NCBI RefSeq assembly: GCF_032854445.1
Contig: NC_088303.1
Span: 34,639,265 to 34,703,264 of the forward strand
Direction of reading: 5' to 3'
Source of the DNA: Liolophura sinensis
Lineage: Eukaryota > Mollusca > Polyplacophora > Chitonida > Chitonidae
DNA length: 64,000 bases
The position numbers were made by a program, and so were the translations under genes. Of this stretch, positions 27,431-39,567 are shown one piece after another. The notes under the pieces are model-generated. The model worked only from the letters and a program-made list of their open reading frames with translations. It searched no databases and was not told where the DNA came from. How positions within the stretch are numbered: the stretch's first letter is position 1; each line of letters begins with the position of its first letter.

Positions 27431-28529
27431 AACAAGGCTATACTGATATGTGTACCATGGCGATGAAAAATTTCCTGTTCCATTCTGCAATTGAAGAATG
27501 CTGCTAACATTGGGGTATATATTACTTTTTTTCTTGATATTTGAATATTACTCTAACATTTTTATATCAAAACTCCAATGTATGCCAGCTCAAACGTTGC
27601 AATATACAATAAATGTATTTATGCTGTGTTGACGCCAGGCACACTAAAGGGGAATAACCTAATGCAGTCAAATTATAGGAGGAGGTAACTCTTGTAAAGA
27701 CTTATGAAGAAAATGTATTACTTATTGGTGTGTTTGTTGTATATAAAGAATAACGAGCTAAAATCATGGCATGCTATTCTAAGTTCAAATCAGCCATTCT
27801 GAGAATTTGAGACAAAAACTGCAGCCAACAGAAGTTAATTTTGAGAACTAGAATGCATACATTGAACTTTCTATTTTGAATATGGAAAACAGCAATCTGT
27901 CTTTTTTATGAACTTATCTTCAAAAATTTTATTTTTTTTTATTCAAGTCTGTCTATATGTATGTATTTAACATCAAAACTGGTGACAATTTGATTTCTTC
28001 ACTATTTCATTGAGTCTAATGCCATACTCAAGAATATGTCATTTATACCCAGATGGTGGTTAGTTTTGTGTGTTTGCCTGAAATAAACAACACTCCTTGG
28101 CAAGTAGTAAGCAACTTTAAACTTTCCTACATGTAAAAGTACAATTATCCACAGCATGCTCAATATGTATGTCATATTGGTGTGATATCTAACATCTTCA
28201 TGTAAAACAATGTAAACACTTAGTTATCACTCATTGCTACCAAGGATGCAAAGCATCAAATCAAATTTCTTGATTACATATTATTTCTTGTGTGACTGTA
28301 TATATGTCACAAACAGTATCAAATTCCTATGCTACATTGGTGTTAACGTCCCTATCATTTTTTTTGTTGTTTTTTTTTTTTTGGAAACTGTGCTCTTAGG
28401 ACAGACTGCCTCAGTTCAGATCACTGGCTGTAACCGATGAGGTTATAAGTTCAAATCTGGCTTGGATTTCTGGCTCCAAGGTTTTTTAAGCACTTGATGA
28501 GAATTGGTGTAAACCTATATTTTGATAAA

Positions 28530-28602
28530 TAAAATAAAATAAATGAATAAATAAATAAATAAATGAATAAATAAATAAATTAATGAATAAATAAATAAAT
28601 GT
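28530..28602. repeat. (AAAT/GAAT)n microsatellite
   Basis: AAATAAATAAATGAAT repeats without a recognisable SINE body. Confidence 0.9.
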
Positions 28603-30581
28603 TTTTGCCTCCTTTAAAAAGTATGTCAAAGGAATAGCAAATGCTAAGGGCTTTTGTAACATATTACATATATGTCCAGCTAAACGTTCACATCTCACAA
28701 ATATGACGGTCACTGAAGTTGTTTCCCCATTGTTTATACGTGTGCCCCTGCCAAATAGGGGTGAGAATTCCGCTTATTCCCCTTGTAGTATTGACACAGG
28801 CCAACCTTTGACCTTCATCAAACACGGATATCCTTTGCTAAGAACCTGAGGCTGTGTATACAGTTACATCCTGCCCTGCACTGACCTCAGCCTGAGGTAA
28901 ATCTCAGAGGTACAAATCCCTCAAGGATTATCAAGGAAACTGCAACCAAAATTTTTAGCCATAAAAGCATACTTTTGAAATAAAGACCACAAATGGACTG
29001 TTCCATATGCCTTAAAAGTTTTTCAAACTATGAACATTTATGATATACTGCTACTGATTATTTTAACTTTCTATTTTCTAAAATGGAAACTGCTACAACA
29101 TGCAGTTTTATACATATATATGTATATATAAAATATACATTAATTTAAAAGAAAGAAATGTGCTTTATATGGTCCACACGTTGAATAGACCTGAACTGGT
29201 GTGACTGCACTTTCGAATGACAACAGGAAATTACTTTGTAAAATACCAAAAAGCAACACAGTATCAGAAAGAGTTCCCAGACTTCCTCTGTTAATGTTCA
29301 AGATGGTCAGAGCCTCTTTGTGAAAATCATTCATCATGTTTTTTAAATATAAATGTTTACCAATGTCCAATGACACATGATATGGAAAATGTCCATCGCT
29401 TATGTCGTCTCTTTTTTTTTTTTTAATATGGAATCGTCACTGGGGATGCATGTCATTCATGGATACATAAATACGCTAGTTTCAGCCATCATTCTTGGTC
29501 AAATCAATGAATCAGGCTCGGCCACTTTGATGTCACAACATTCTAATATTCATCAGGGACACTCCTTATGGCAGTTTGAGTAAATTGTGATAAGACATTT
29601 TTCAGGTTTGTGTGGTTTATTTCTGGCCACATATTATAACTCCAAGTTGCAATCACATGTACAGAATAATAAAAAATCTTACACAATCGTTATCATGTCT
29701 TAATACTCGGATTACTTTCAGTTTCACATAAAAAAGACCTTTGCTGATCACCTGTAAATAATTTGACTTGATTAGGGCCCACTTTTTCAAAGGTATATTA
29801 TGACTTAAGCTCATTTTTGTTAACTTAAGCTTAGACTAAATTCCCATTTGCTTTGTATTTGGGTAGGACTTGTACTAAGATTAACAGTTTTGGGCAGCCA
29901 GCCCCATTGTCTACTACTTAACCATGGTTTCCAGGATGGCCTTCATAGGTAGCCAGTCACAGGTATCCACATCCATTGAGATCAATGGGCTCCCACCATG
30001 TGACTAAAGATTGTGAAATATACACGCCATGTGCTTTTCGCCAGATTCAAGATAAAACATGTCTAGAACTTGAAGCCTAAGTTTTCTTCAATCAATGTCG
30101 AGTTTACAAACATTACAGTTCGTGGGCTACCAGATGTCTTCTTAAAGTTTGCCCTGTCATTTTTTCATTGATGCCTTTTTATTGGCAGATTTTTCCTCAG
30201 AGAATCCATTAGAACATGAGACGTGTGCTCCATGATTCCTGCAGATTTACAATATGTGGGTTTCATCAGAGCACCTCTACCTCCACTCTCATATTGATTG
30301 TGCGTGTAAACACACCAGAACAAATGTATGCTCCCTGAGAAATCTGGGTGGCACAAAAAGGTGGGAAATGTAGCAGACCAGGGAAAGAGTGAGAGGGGAG
30401 GGAGAGGAGGGTAAGGTGTGGGGTGGGGAAAGGGGCACTTATGCTGAAGAATGATTCTTGTACAACCAGATAGAACACTTATATCATGAATAAATTATAT
30501 TTATGTCTGCAGACAATTACCTCTATTACCTCTTTGTCATAGGCTGTATTTTGAGTAAACAAACATGATATTGATTACTGA

Positions 30582-31469
30582 AGGTAATGTGCCTGGGTAG
30601 GGTACCTAGATAATGTGTCTGGGTAGGGTACCAAGATAATGTGTCTGTATGTGGAATAATGTGTCTGGGTAGAGTAACCAGATAATGTGTCTGTGTGTGG
30701 AATAATATGTCTGGGTGGGGCACCAAGATAATGTGTCTGGGTAGGGTACCAAGACAATGTGTGTGGGTAGAGTAACAAGATAATGTGTCTGTGTGGGGTA
30801 CCAAGATAATGTGTTTAGGTAGGGTACCGAGATAATGTGTCTGGGTGGGGTACCAAGATAATGTGTCTGGGTGGAATAATGTGTCAGGGTGGAATAATGT
30901 GTCTGGGTGGGGTACCAAGATAATGTGTCTGGGTGGGGTACCAAGATAATGTGTCTGGGTGGAATAATGTGTCTGGGTGGGGTACCAAGATAATGTGTCT
31001 GGGTGGGGTACCAAGATAATGTGTCTGGGTGGAATAATGTGTCAGGGTGGAATAATGTGTCTGGGTGGGGTACCAAGATAATGTGTCTGGGTGGGGTACC
31101 AAGATAATGTGTCTGGGTGGAATAATGTGTCTGGGTGGGGTACCAAGATAATGTGTCTGGGTGGGGTACCAAGATAATGTGTCTGGGTGGAATAATGTGT
31201 CTGGGTGGGGTACCAAGATAATGTGTGTGGGTAGAGTAACAAGATAATGAGTCTGGGTGAGGTACCAAGATAATGTGTCTGTGTGTGGAATAATGTGTCT
31301 GGTTGGGGTACCAAGATAATGTGTGTGGGTAGGGTTCCAAGATAATGTGTCTGTGTGTGGAATAATGTGTCTGGGTGGGGTACGAGGATAACATGTCTGG
31401 GTGTTATACTGGGACAATGAGTCTGGGTGAAGTACCAGGATGGCGTTTCTGGGTGGGGTACTAGGATAA
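30582..31469. repeat. 26/18-bp minisatellite with higher-order organisation
   Basis: Two unit types: 26 bp (GATAATGTGTCTGGGTGGGG plus TACCAA) and 18 bp (ATAATGTGTCTGGGTGGA). They alternate as 18+26+26 in blocks of about 70 bp, with an extra 18-bp unit in some, between about 30860 and 31220. The unit has no stop in any minus-strand frame, so all three stay open for long distances. These frames are not genes. Confidence 0.95.
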
Positions 31470-31791
31470 ATATGTTAGAAAAAAAATGAATATGTTAAAA
31501 ATGCAAGGACACAGGAACATACAATCTTATTTCTTCCACATGTTTTCTTTAAATGCAATAAAGCATTTGTGCTAACAATGCTATATAAGCACATGTCCTT
31601 CTATATTATGTTGTAACAAATGTAATAAAGGTTAAAGGATGCGTGTAAATGAAACTTACCTGTAGTAAATTTGTTAACAGCAAATCAACCTTCTATGTGA
31701 ACCAACTTTATCAGTGTCATTAATCTGAGAAAAAATCCATGAAAATATAGGGGCTTTACAACAATATGAAAAACAAAGCAAAATAACTCAC

Positions 31792-31894
31792 CAAATAGTC
31801 CTAAGGATTTAAGGCTGTCCTTGTCGGATTTCTCCATTCTCCTTCAGACTTGTGGACAGGGTGGGTTGGAAATGGGTGAGGTTTTCAGAAACAC
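31792..31894 (-). CDS. candidate first coding exon on the minus strand (ATG at 31837)
   Basis: A TTACCTTTCACCCAG acceptor at 31895 leads into a short leader. An ATG with A at -3 and G at +4 then opens MEKSDKDSLKSLGLF, ending at a TTTG|GTGAGT donor. Its leftover G would fit the candidate exon at 21764-21952 (joined ...LGLFVFGYFYVE), about 9.8 kb away. No family is recognised. The same DNA also has excellent exon signals on the plus strand (31848-31905), so only one of the two may be real. Confidence 0.35.
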
Positions 31895-31905
31895 CTGGGT
31901 GAAAG
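31848..31905 (+). CDS. candidate internal exon on the plus strand
   Basis: 58 nt between a very good acceptor (TTCTCCATTCTCCTTCAG) and a near-perfect donor (AAAG|GTAAGTAT). One frame is open, reading TCGQGGLEMGEVFRNTWVK. It overlaps the minus-strand candidate above. No neighbouring plus-strand exon could be recognised. Confidence 0.25.
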
Positions 31906-31956
31906 GTAAGTATCCACAGGTGAGTGCGGTCAATGGCCTGGTCTCTCCCAATTTAA

Positions 31957-32096
31957 TTACTTGTAAGTTGGGGAGCTGTTGTACATTCCCTTGATAAATA
32001 TCAGCAGCTCACATGTCAGGGGCCGCTTCCGATTATCACCTATTCTCAGCTTCAGCTTGACAACAGAGCCAGAACGAATGTTGAGATTGTCATACA
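31957..32096 (-). CDS. candidate terminal exon, unidentified protein end
   Basis: A long pyrimidine tract and AAAG acceptor (at 32097) lead to 46 codons ending in TAA. The peptide contains YDNLNIRSGSVVKLKLRIGD, then NRKRPLTCELLIF and IKGMYNSSPTYK, and looks protein-like. The frame stays open upstream to 32397, but that part is hydrophobic and intron-like. No family recognised and no upstream exon found. It ends about 120 bases before the minus-strand start candidate at 31837. Confidence 0.3.
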
Positions 32097-32917
32097 CTTT
32101 AAGATAAGAAAGAAAAAGAGAAAAAAAAAACATGAGTAAGGATGTCCATTGGCTGGGTTGGCTGAGGAGGAAACAGTTGACAAATGAGAACAAGGTTTGA
32201 TGGAGCAGTGTGAAGGGGCAGAACTTAACACACTGGTGTCTTAGGCTCGTTAACAGGTAGGGGTAACTACATGGGGAATCCCCAACTGACCTGTGACTGG
32301 GCTCAGCATAGCCATATGAAAATACATCGGCTTGCCTTAAGAAGAACTCAAAACAAGAATTCTGCTGTAACTTGCTGAAAGTCACTATCGAAATCATTTC
32401 TTTGAGATTATAATTTTACATTTATGAGCAAAGCTCCTGTAGGTCACAAAAAACAATCCTGAAATTTGCCCAGTGGGTGTGCTCTTTCAGGACGTGAGGC
32501 TGACATTATAGCACACATGGTAATGTCAAGCCATCATTACAGGAACCTTCTTACAATTGTTGTATATCCACTGTTTACCATTCTTGTATTTTTCCAGAAT
32601 GCTGGAAGTTCTTTTGTGTACTTTACCTCATGTGTTTGAACTCTATGGTTTATAGCACTCAGTTGTTTTGTCAAGCACCAGTCAACTGTTTATGTAGTGT
32701 AATGTTTCATGGTCTACAATTCAGATGCAGGGAAATAGAAAAGAATTGAAATCAAAAACAGAAAGACACAAAAGTAGTGGACTTAAATGCGCTGAGGGGT
32801 TCAACAAAAACAAAAGGATGTGTATTTTGCATGATTTTTCTACTTAGATGTTAGCTGTAGGTTAAATCTTACTTTCAGTGTTATTTCATGAGGGGCATGT
32901 GCATTCAAACCTTATCA

Positions 32918-32989
32918 GACAACAGCCACCATCGTATAAGTGAAATATTTTTGAGTACAGCGTAAAACACCAATCAGATAAATAAATAT
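32918..32989 (+). mobile_element. SINE 3' fragment
   Basis: GCCACCATCGTATAAGTGAA through CACCAATCAGATAAATAAA; no head. Confidence 0.75.
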
Positions 32990-33324
32990 AAGAGAACGCA
33001 TTAAGAGGATTTCATGTCTCAGCCTCAATAAGCAAGAGTTAAAAATTTTTTTTTAATTTTTGAGAAATACAAGAACACACAAAGTATAAAAAAATTCAAG
33101 TAAAACAGGAAATTAAGGAATATGTGTGAGTGGACATACGAGCAATACAGCAAATTTATTAATATGCATCTCATTAATTATGTATGACTGTTGATAGTGT
33201 CACTTCTAGCAACAGACGTTTTCACCTTTGTTTCAAACCAATTATCATATTTAATACATTACCTGTAGTCAACAAAAATCAGGCAGCTGATAATTACGCA
33301 GGTTAAATAATATACATGTCCTGT

Positions 33325-33629
33325 AATTCTTCAACCTTTTTTCACATGTTTATTTTCACCTTTTTTTACATGTTTATTTTCACCTTTTTTCACATGTTTA
33401 TTTTCACCTCTTTTCACATGTTTATTTTCACCTCTTTTCACATGTTCATAGGGTGATTATTCATAGATATTGCGAAGGCATTATTCTGTGTACACAGATA
33501 ATGTTATACTTTGTGTGAAGCCTTGAAAATGGCTAATCTGACCCGTTTCTCTCCTTAAATCAAATTAAAAATGCGCATAAATTACACTGAAAGATGCTAT
33601 TTCATATACCAAAAGGTTGAGCGGGAATT
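33325..33629. mobile_element. MITE-like element, copy C, with subterminal expansion
   Basis: Left AATTCTTCAACCTTTTTTCA and right AAAAGGTTGAGCGGGAATT. It is about 100 bp longer than its relatives because a 24-bp word next to the left end is tandemly repeated (33338-33450). Confidence 0.78.
33338..33450. repeat. 24-bp tandem repeat inside MITE copy C
   Basis: Four to five copies of TTTTCACATGTTTATTTTCA plus CCTC. The unit starts with the element's own subterminal sequence. Confidence 0.9.
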
Positions 33630-34340
33630 GGGGTATATACTCACACCTAAGTGTACCTGTCTGAGGAGTTTCATTAGAACATTCATATGACTAGCATGAA
33701 CTTCATGTCAAGTGATAGACCTGTCATTACATGTTTCCGGGAAAATAGTTTGATTTATTTTTTTAGAATATTTTTTGACTGAGTATAATGCGTCTAAATG
33801 TTTAGATTCGACTGTAGCTTTTTCTGACCATACTGGGACCAGTGGTGTGACTTCAGCATTTAGCCACTTGACAGACAGATTGCTGTATTTCGCCGTTCAA
33901 AATGCATCGTCATATAGAGCTATTAATGCATACAACAAATGGACCTTGAAACGAACGATTTCAAGCCAAAAATATTGCTGTGACGTCACTGATACCCTCT
34001 CGTCAATCTTTTTTCCTTGACAGTGTTTATCGGTCTTTCATCTGATAAATACTTTATGATAGCGTGTTCTTTGCCTTTAAGTTGCTTGTCTATAACTGGT
34101 TCCATGTACGACACATTATTTAGTTGTCAGTTCAATCATGGTCTCTGAGACAGCCATTAAGATCACCAGCAGCTGATTAGAGTGACATGTGAATTTTTTT
34201 CAGGTGCTGATAACTTGACAGCTATTGTGTAGTGGAAATAAAATAATTAAAACTGGATTTGTCAGGCCATTTCAGATGACCTTTTGAGCAAGTTAGCCAT
34301 TTCAGCGAAAAGCTGTAGTTTTATAATAACGTTGCTTCTT

Positions 34341-34725
34341 AAAGTCCTGTAGTCCTGTAGTTTGTGATATTACTAACAAAGTCCTGTAGTTTGTGATATT
34401 ACTAACAAAGTCCTGTAGTTGGTGATATTACTAACAAAGTCCTGTAGATGGTGATATTACTAACAAAGTCCTGTAGTTTGTGTTATTACTAACAAAGTCC
34501 TGTAGTTTGTGATATTACTAACAAAGTCCTGTAGTTTGTGATATTACTAACAAAGTCCTGTAGTTTGTGATATTACTAACAAAGTCCTGTAGTTTGTGAT
34601 ATTACTAACAAAGTCCTGTAGTTGGTGATATTACTAACAAAGTCCTGTAGTTTGTGATATTACTAACAAAGTCCTGTAGTTGGTGATATTACTAACAAAG
34701 TCCTGTAGTTGGTGATATTACTAAA
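34341..34725. repeat. 29-bp minisatellite, 13 copies
   Basis: Unit AAAGTCCTGTAGTTTGTGAT plus ATTACTAAC with TTG/TTT/ATG variants. Copies are directly adjacent. Confidence 0.95.
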
Positions 34726-35298
34726 GAGATAAGACATATCAAGATGCATTTAGCTGTCAAGATTATTAACACGTATACATGGCAGTTAAAATTTCTCCGC
34801 AAAAAGTGCGGTTTCAGAGGCAAAAATGTCATAAAATAATAATTTTGTGGCAGAAATAATGACATTTCTCAGATGAGATATCATCCCACCAACCTAACAA
34901 AAGTGAAAACACCTTCCTAAGATCACTAGAACTGTCAGAATCATGAAAAATGTCTAACTTAGTCACGAATGAAATTTTAAGTCGTTTACTGTGCACGTGA
35001 TAACAAATCTGTGAAGCTCTTGTCAGATTTGAACAGTGGAACAAGGGCATTTGATAGTGACCTACAATGACATGGCCACAGCTGTGTGTTCCAAAGGAAG
35101 TAACACAGCCACTAGAGACGCAGCATGTGAAATTATCCTCCCTCAATTTGAAATTGGGTCTCATGTGACAGAGTTGTTAGAAAATGTCCTTGAGCTACAG
35201 TAGCTTAATAATGCAAGTTAAAATGAGGTGTCTGCTGAATAGAGATGTCTGCTAAGTGAAATGAATCTGCCAGTAATTTGCCAAATGTCAGTGGTTTA

Positions 35299-35378
35299 CC
35301 CATGACACTTGGGTTTCCCCATGGCACTTGGGTTTCCCCATGTGGCACTTGGGTTTCCCCATGTGACACTTTGGTTCC
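35299..35378. repeat. short tandem repeat, 4 copies of ~20 bp
   Basis: Repeats of GGCACTTGGGTTTCCCCATG just left of a SINE. Confidence 0.85.
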
Positions 35379-35406
35379 TTATCCCATGAAACTGACTGTC
35401 ATTGTA

Positions 35407-35634
35407 TTATTTATTTATTTATTTGTTTGTTTGATTGGAGTTTTACTCAATAACATTTCACTCATACACATTATGGTGAGAGGAAACCCAGCCTGAGGGT
35501 AACCCATGATCAACTGCAGGTTGCTCCATACAACTGGAGAGGAAGTCAGCATGAGCTGGACTTGAACTGACAGTGACCACATTGGTTAGAGTCATTGAGC
35601 TAGGCTAGCGCGCTAACCACAAGACCCTGGAGGT
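35407..35634 (-). mobile_element. tRNA-derived SINE, diverged
   Basis: Inverted copy: ATTTATTTATTTATTTG tail, GGTTGCTCCA.. centre, AGCATGAGCTGGACTTGAAC and TAGCGCGCTAACCAC head. Confidence 0.8.
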
Positions 35635-35649
35635 TCGTTCATTGCAGTT

Positions 35650-35835
35650 GTAACAATTTATTGATCCCCCCCCCCAATATATAAGTAAATAAACATGTCA
35701 CTAAATAAATAGGTCATTAAATAAATTTAAAAAATAACATAAACAAAAATATAATTAAAAAATACATATATAAATAAAGATATAAATAAATATATTAATA
35801 AATATATAAATGAATATGTAAATAAATCATTTCTA
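35650..35835. repeat. AT-rich ATAAAT/TAAATA low-complexity tract
   Basis: C-run, then about 160 bases of irregular ATAAATA words, probably an expanded simple repeat. Confidence 0.7.
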
Positions 35836-37267
35836 TTTGTTGAAGAATACTGTGAATGACCTAACATTTCATCCACGATTGTGTTATCCATTTTGCATAA
35901 TAATGAAAGTTTTATTGGCCTTAGAAAAGTGTCATGAGGTTTGTTTGGAAGGTTGTATGATATAATGCCGGAAAAATGTAAGTGTCAGCACTAAAAGTAA
36001 TATATTTTATGACCTTCATTTGCTCTTGGTTGATTTTTCCGCTAAATATAGTAAGCTGTCTCATGACAGGAAACAAGGAGTGAATTTGACCAATGAGGTT
36101 GTGCGCTTGTATCTCTCTTTGTTACTTTACATTCCAAGGTTTGCCAGATACCTGACAGTTTCATTGTTAATAAATTAGCAAGCAAATAAACACGCTTGTA
36201 TCCTTGAATTCGCTGGAAGGTTAACTTAACTTTTATTGTTTTAATTTAGATAACATATTTGGATAGCATGAGAAACATCTCTTAAAGAAATTTTTAAAAA
36301 TTTTATTGAAATGCAAAGGTAAAATTTAAAAAAGATATGCTTAAAAACATTCTAACTGGGACAAATTAGTTTTAACATGACATTTATCAAAAGTCAAAAG
36401 TCAGATCTTATTATCTCGGAGTAAGTATTTGATCAAACTGCATATGGCAACTTTACAGGTAAATTCAAACTGTTGTTGAACGACAGAATACCACTTTGAG
36501 TTCATCACTGAGCAATAATGAAAACAGACGAAGTAATGAAAAAAAGAGGAAAGAAACAGACGACATCTGTAATACCGGTACCAAAGCATGTCTTTGACTC
36601 CCCAAAATGACACACTAGTAAAAGCGCACGCCAAAAATTGTACCAGTATCTGTGATTTTTTTAATCTACTTACCTGTGTTAACATTCTTCTCTTAGGCTT
36701 GAGGTGTCACAGTACACCAGAGCAGTTGTACAGTTGAAAACTTGGGCAGGGTCTTTCACAAAGATATCATTTCATGTGCAGACAGAGTCAACATTAGCGC
36801 AATGTGGGAGATATGAGAGCTCAGGTAACACGCTGTTCAACCTTTACAGGTGTTGTCATTGTATCAGTCTGCCTTATGGTGACACGCGTCATTTACAGCT
36901 GCACTGATCAACAGGACATGCAAAGCCTGATTGTACAAAATTGTTGAGTAAAAGTGGCTTTCATAAATCCGATTAATCCCTTGTGACAGGTATATATCAC
37001 TACTAGACTTTAGTGAGTAGACTTGCTACCTGTAGTAGTCCCCACCTGTACCTGTCTGATCATTTGGCGAGTGCACTACCTGTGATTTACCTGAACATTG
37101 GGAGCCCAGGGGCTGTGTTAACTCTGTCTGGCTGTGTCAATGGAGAGCCTGTGTCAATCTCACTGAGCCTGCTTGGCCTGCCAGGTCAACACGCCTAGCT
37201 CCCCCATTGTACAGACCAAACACTGACAGCATTGAATGGGGCTGAGTCAGGTATGTCACGGTGCAGC

Positions 37268-39567
37268 CGACTCCCAAGGGTGACAGGACAAAACTCCAGA
37301 CGCCTGTTAGGGGTTCCATGGGGCCTGGGGTATATACAGTCTGACAGAACTCCAGATGTCTGTTAGGGGTTCTGTGGGGCCCTGGCTATACACAGTTTGA
37401 CAAAACTCCGGACGTCTGTTTGGATTCCATGGGGCCCTGTGCTATGTACTGTCTGACAGAATTCCAGAAGTTTGTTAGGGGTTCCATGGGGCCTGGGGTA
37501 TATACAAGTCTGACAGAACTCCAGACATCTGTTAGGTATTCTGTGGGGCCCTGGAGTATATACAGTCTGACAGAACTCCAGATGTCTGTTAGGGGTTCCA
37601 AGGGGCCCTGGACTATATACAGTATTGACATAATTCCAGAAGTTTGTTAGGGGCTCCATGGGGCCTGGGGTATAAACAAGTCTGACAGAACTCCAGACAT
37701 CTGTTAGGGGTTCTATGGGGCCTCGGTATATGTAGTCTGACAAAAAACCAGACGTCTGTTAGGGGTTCCACGGGGCCTGGGGCATATATTACAGTCTGAC
37801 AGAATGCCAGACGTCTTTTAGGGTTTCCATGGGGCCTGGGGTATATACAGTGTGACAAAACTCCAGGGATTCAACAGAGGATTGCCTATATACAGTCTGA
37901 CAAAAACTCCAGATGTCTGTTAGGGATTTTGTGGGGCCCTGGGGTGTATACAGTCTGACAAAACTCCAGGCGTCTGTTAGGGGTTTCATGGGGCCTGGGG
38001 TATGTACAGTCTGACAGAAGGCCAGACATTTGTTGGGGTTTTCACAGGGCCTTGGGTATATACAGTCTGACAAAACGCCAGGCGTCTGTTAGGGTTTCCA
38101 CAGGGCCTGGGGTATATACAGCCTGACAGAACGCCAAATGTCTGTTAGGGTTCCATGGGGCCTGGGGCATATACAGTCTGGCAGAACGCCAGACATCTGT
38201 TAGGGTTTCCATGGGGCCTGGGGTATATACAGTGTGACAAAACTCCAGACGTCTGTTACACGTTCCATGGGGCCTGGGGTATATACAGTGTGACAAAACT
38301 CCAGACGTCTGTTACAGGTTCCATGGGGCCTGGGGTATATACAGTCTGACAAAACTCCAGACGTCTGTTACACGTTCCATGGGGCCTGGGGTATATACAG
38401 TCTGACAAAACTCCAGACGTCTGTTAGGGGTTTCATAGGGGCCTGGGGTATATACAGTCTGACAAAACTCCAGACGTCTGTTACAGGTTCCATGGGGCCT
38501 GGGGTATATACAGTCTGACAAAACTCCAGACGTCTGTTAGGGGTTTCATAGGGGCCTGGGGTATATACAGTCTGACAAAACTCCAGACGTCTGTTACAGG
38601 TTCCATAGGGCCTGGGGTATATACAGTCTGACAGAACGCCAGACGTCTGTTAGGATTTCCAAGGGGCCTGGGGTATATACAGCCTGACAGAATGCCAGAC
38701 GTCTGTTAGGGTTTCCACAGGGCCTTGGGTATATACAGTGTGACACTGTAGACATCTGCTACAGGTTCCATGGGGCCTGGGGTATATACAGTCTGACAAA
38801 ACTCCAGACGTCTGTTAGGGGTTGCATGGGGCCTGGGGTATATACAGTCTGACAAAACTCCAGACGTCTGTTAGGGGTTTCATAGGGGCCTGGGGTATAT
38901 ACAGTCTGACAGAACTAAAGACGTCCACTGGGTGTTCCATGAGTTCTTGGGTAAATGCAGCCTGATAGAACACCAGACCTCTGTTAGGGGTTCCATGAGG
39001 CCCTTGGGCATATAATTTATTTATTTATTTATTTATTTGATTGGTGTTTTACGTCGTACTCAAGAATATTTGACTTATATGACGGCGGCCAGCCTTATGG
39101 TAGGAGGAAACCGGGCAGAGCCCCGGGAAAACTCACGACCATCCGCAGGTTGCTGGCAGACCTTCCCACTTACGACCGGAGAGAAAGCCAGCATGAGCTG
39201 GACTTGAACTCATAGCGACCGCATTGGTGAGAGGCTCTGGGTCATTACGCTGCACTAGCGCGCTAACCGACTGAGCCACAGAGGCCCCCCTTGGGCATAT
39301 AAAGTCAGACAGAACTCCACACTTCTGTCAGGGGTTCCACAGGGCCCTTGGTATATACTGTCTGACAAAACTCCAGACTTCTGCTAGGGGTTCCACTGGG
39401 CCATGGGTATATACTGTCTGACAACTCCAGACTTCTGTTTGGGGTTCTGTGAGGCCATGGGTATGTACAGTCTGACAGAGCCCCACATTTCTGTTTGAGG
39501 TCCTGTTTGGCCCTGGGTATATACAGTCTGACAGAACTCTACACTTCTGTTTGGGGATCTGCGGGGC
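37268..39567. repeat. 56-bp minisatellite, about 36 copies
   Basis: Unit words GGGGCCTGGGGTATATACAG, TCTGACAAAACTCCAGACGT and CTGTTAGGGGTTCCAT. The copies from 38200 to 38900 are most alike; the edges are diverged. A SINE splits the array at 39016-39287. Because 56 is not divisible by three, short open frames appear in every frame. Confidence 0.96.
39016..39287 (-). mobile_element. tRNA-derived SINE inserted in the 56-bp minisatellite
   Basis: Nearly intact inverted copy from an ATTTATTT tail to the CTAACCGACTGAGCCACAG head. The minisatellite continues on both sides. The word CCCTTGGGCATATAA occurs at 39001-39015 and again at 39288-39302, a 15-bp target-site duplication. Confidence 0.95.

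Larger units (their letters stand above)
24477..30581. other. non-coding stretch with SINE remnants
   Basis: AT-rich. A 68-codon plus frame at 25769-25975 (GGLTPAVDADVPLIKGFHDG) looks mildly protein-like but has no splice or promoter support. 30380-30440 is a G/A-rich tract. No gene supported. Confidence 0.4.
34726..37267. other. non-coding stretch
   Basis: Apart from the short repeat, SINE and AT tract listed, nothing recognisable. The 111-codon minus frame at 34829-35164 has no family resemblance. Confidence 0.4.

Noticed and set aside
30526-31417. Open frames of 162, 262 and 177 residues on the minus strand
   Set aside because: They are three frames of the same 26/18-bp minisatellite, whose unit has no stop codon on that strand.
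34341-34725. 29-bp direct repeats resembling a CRISPR array
   Set aside because: Units are directly adjacent without spacers and the genome is animal.
37363-38521. Series of 60-126-residue frames rich in YTPGP and FCQTV
   Set aside because: By-products of the 56-bp minisatellite; frame rotates with each unit.
37268-39567. Telomere word TTAGGG once per unit
   Set aside because: It is part of GTTAGGGGTTCC in a 56-bp unit, never in tandem.
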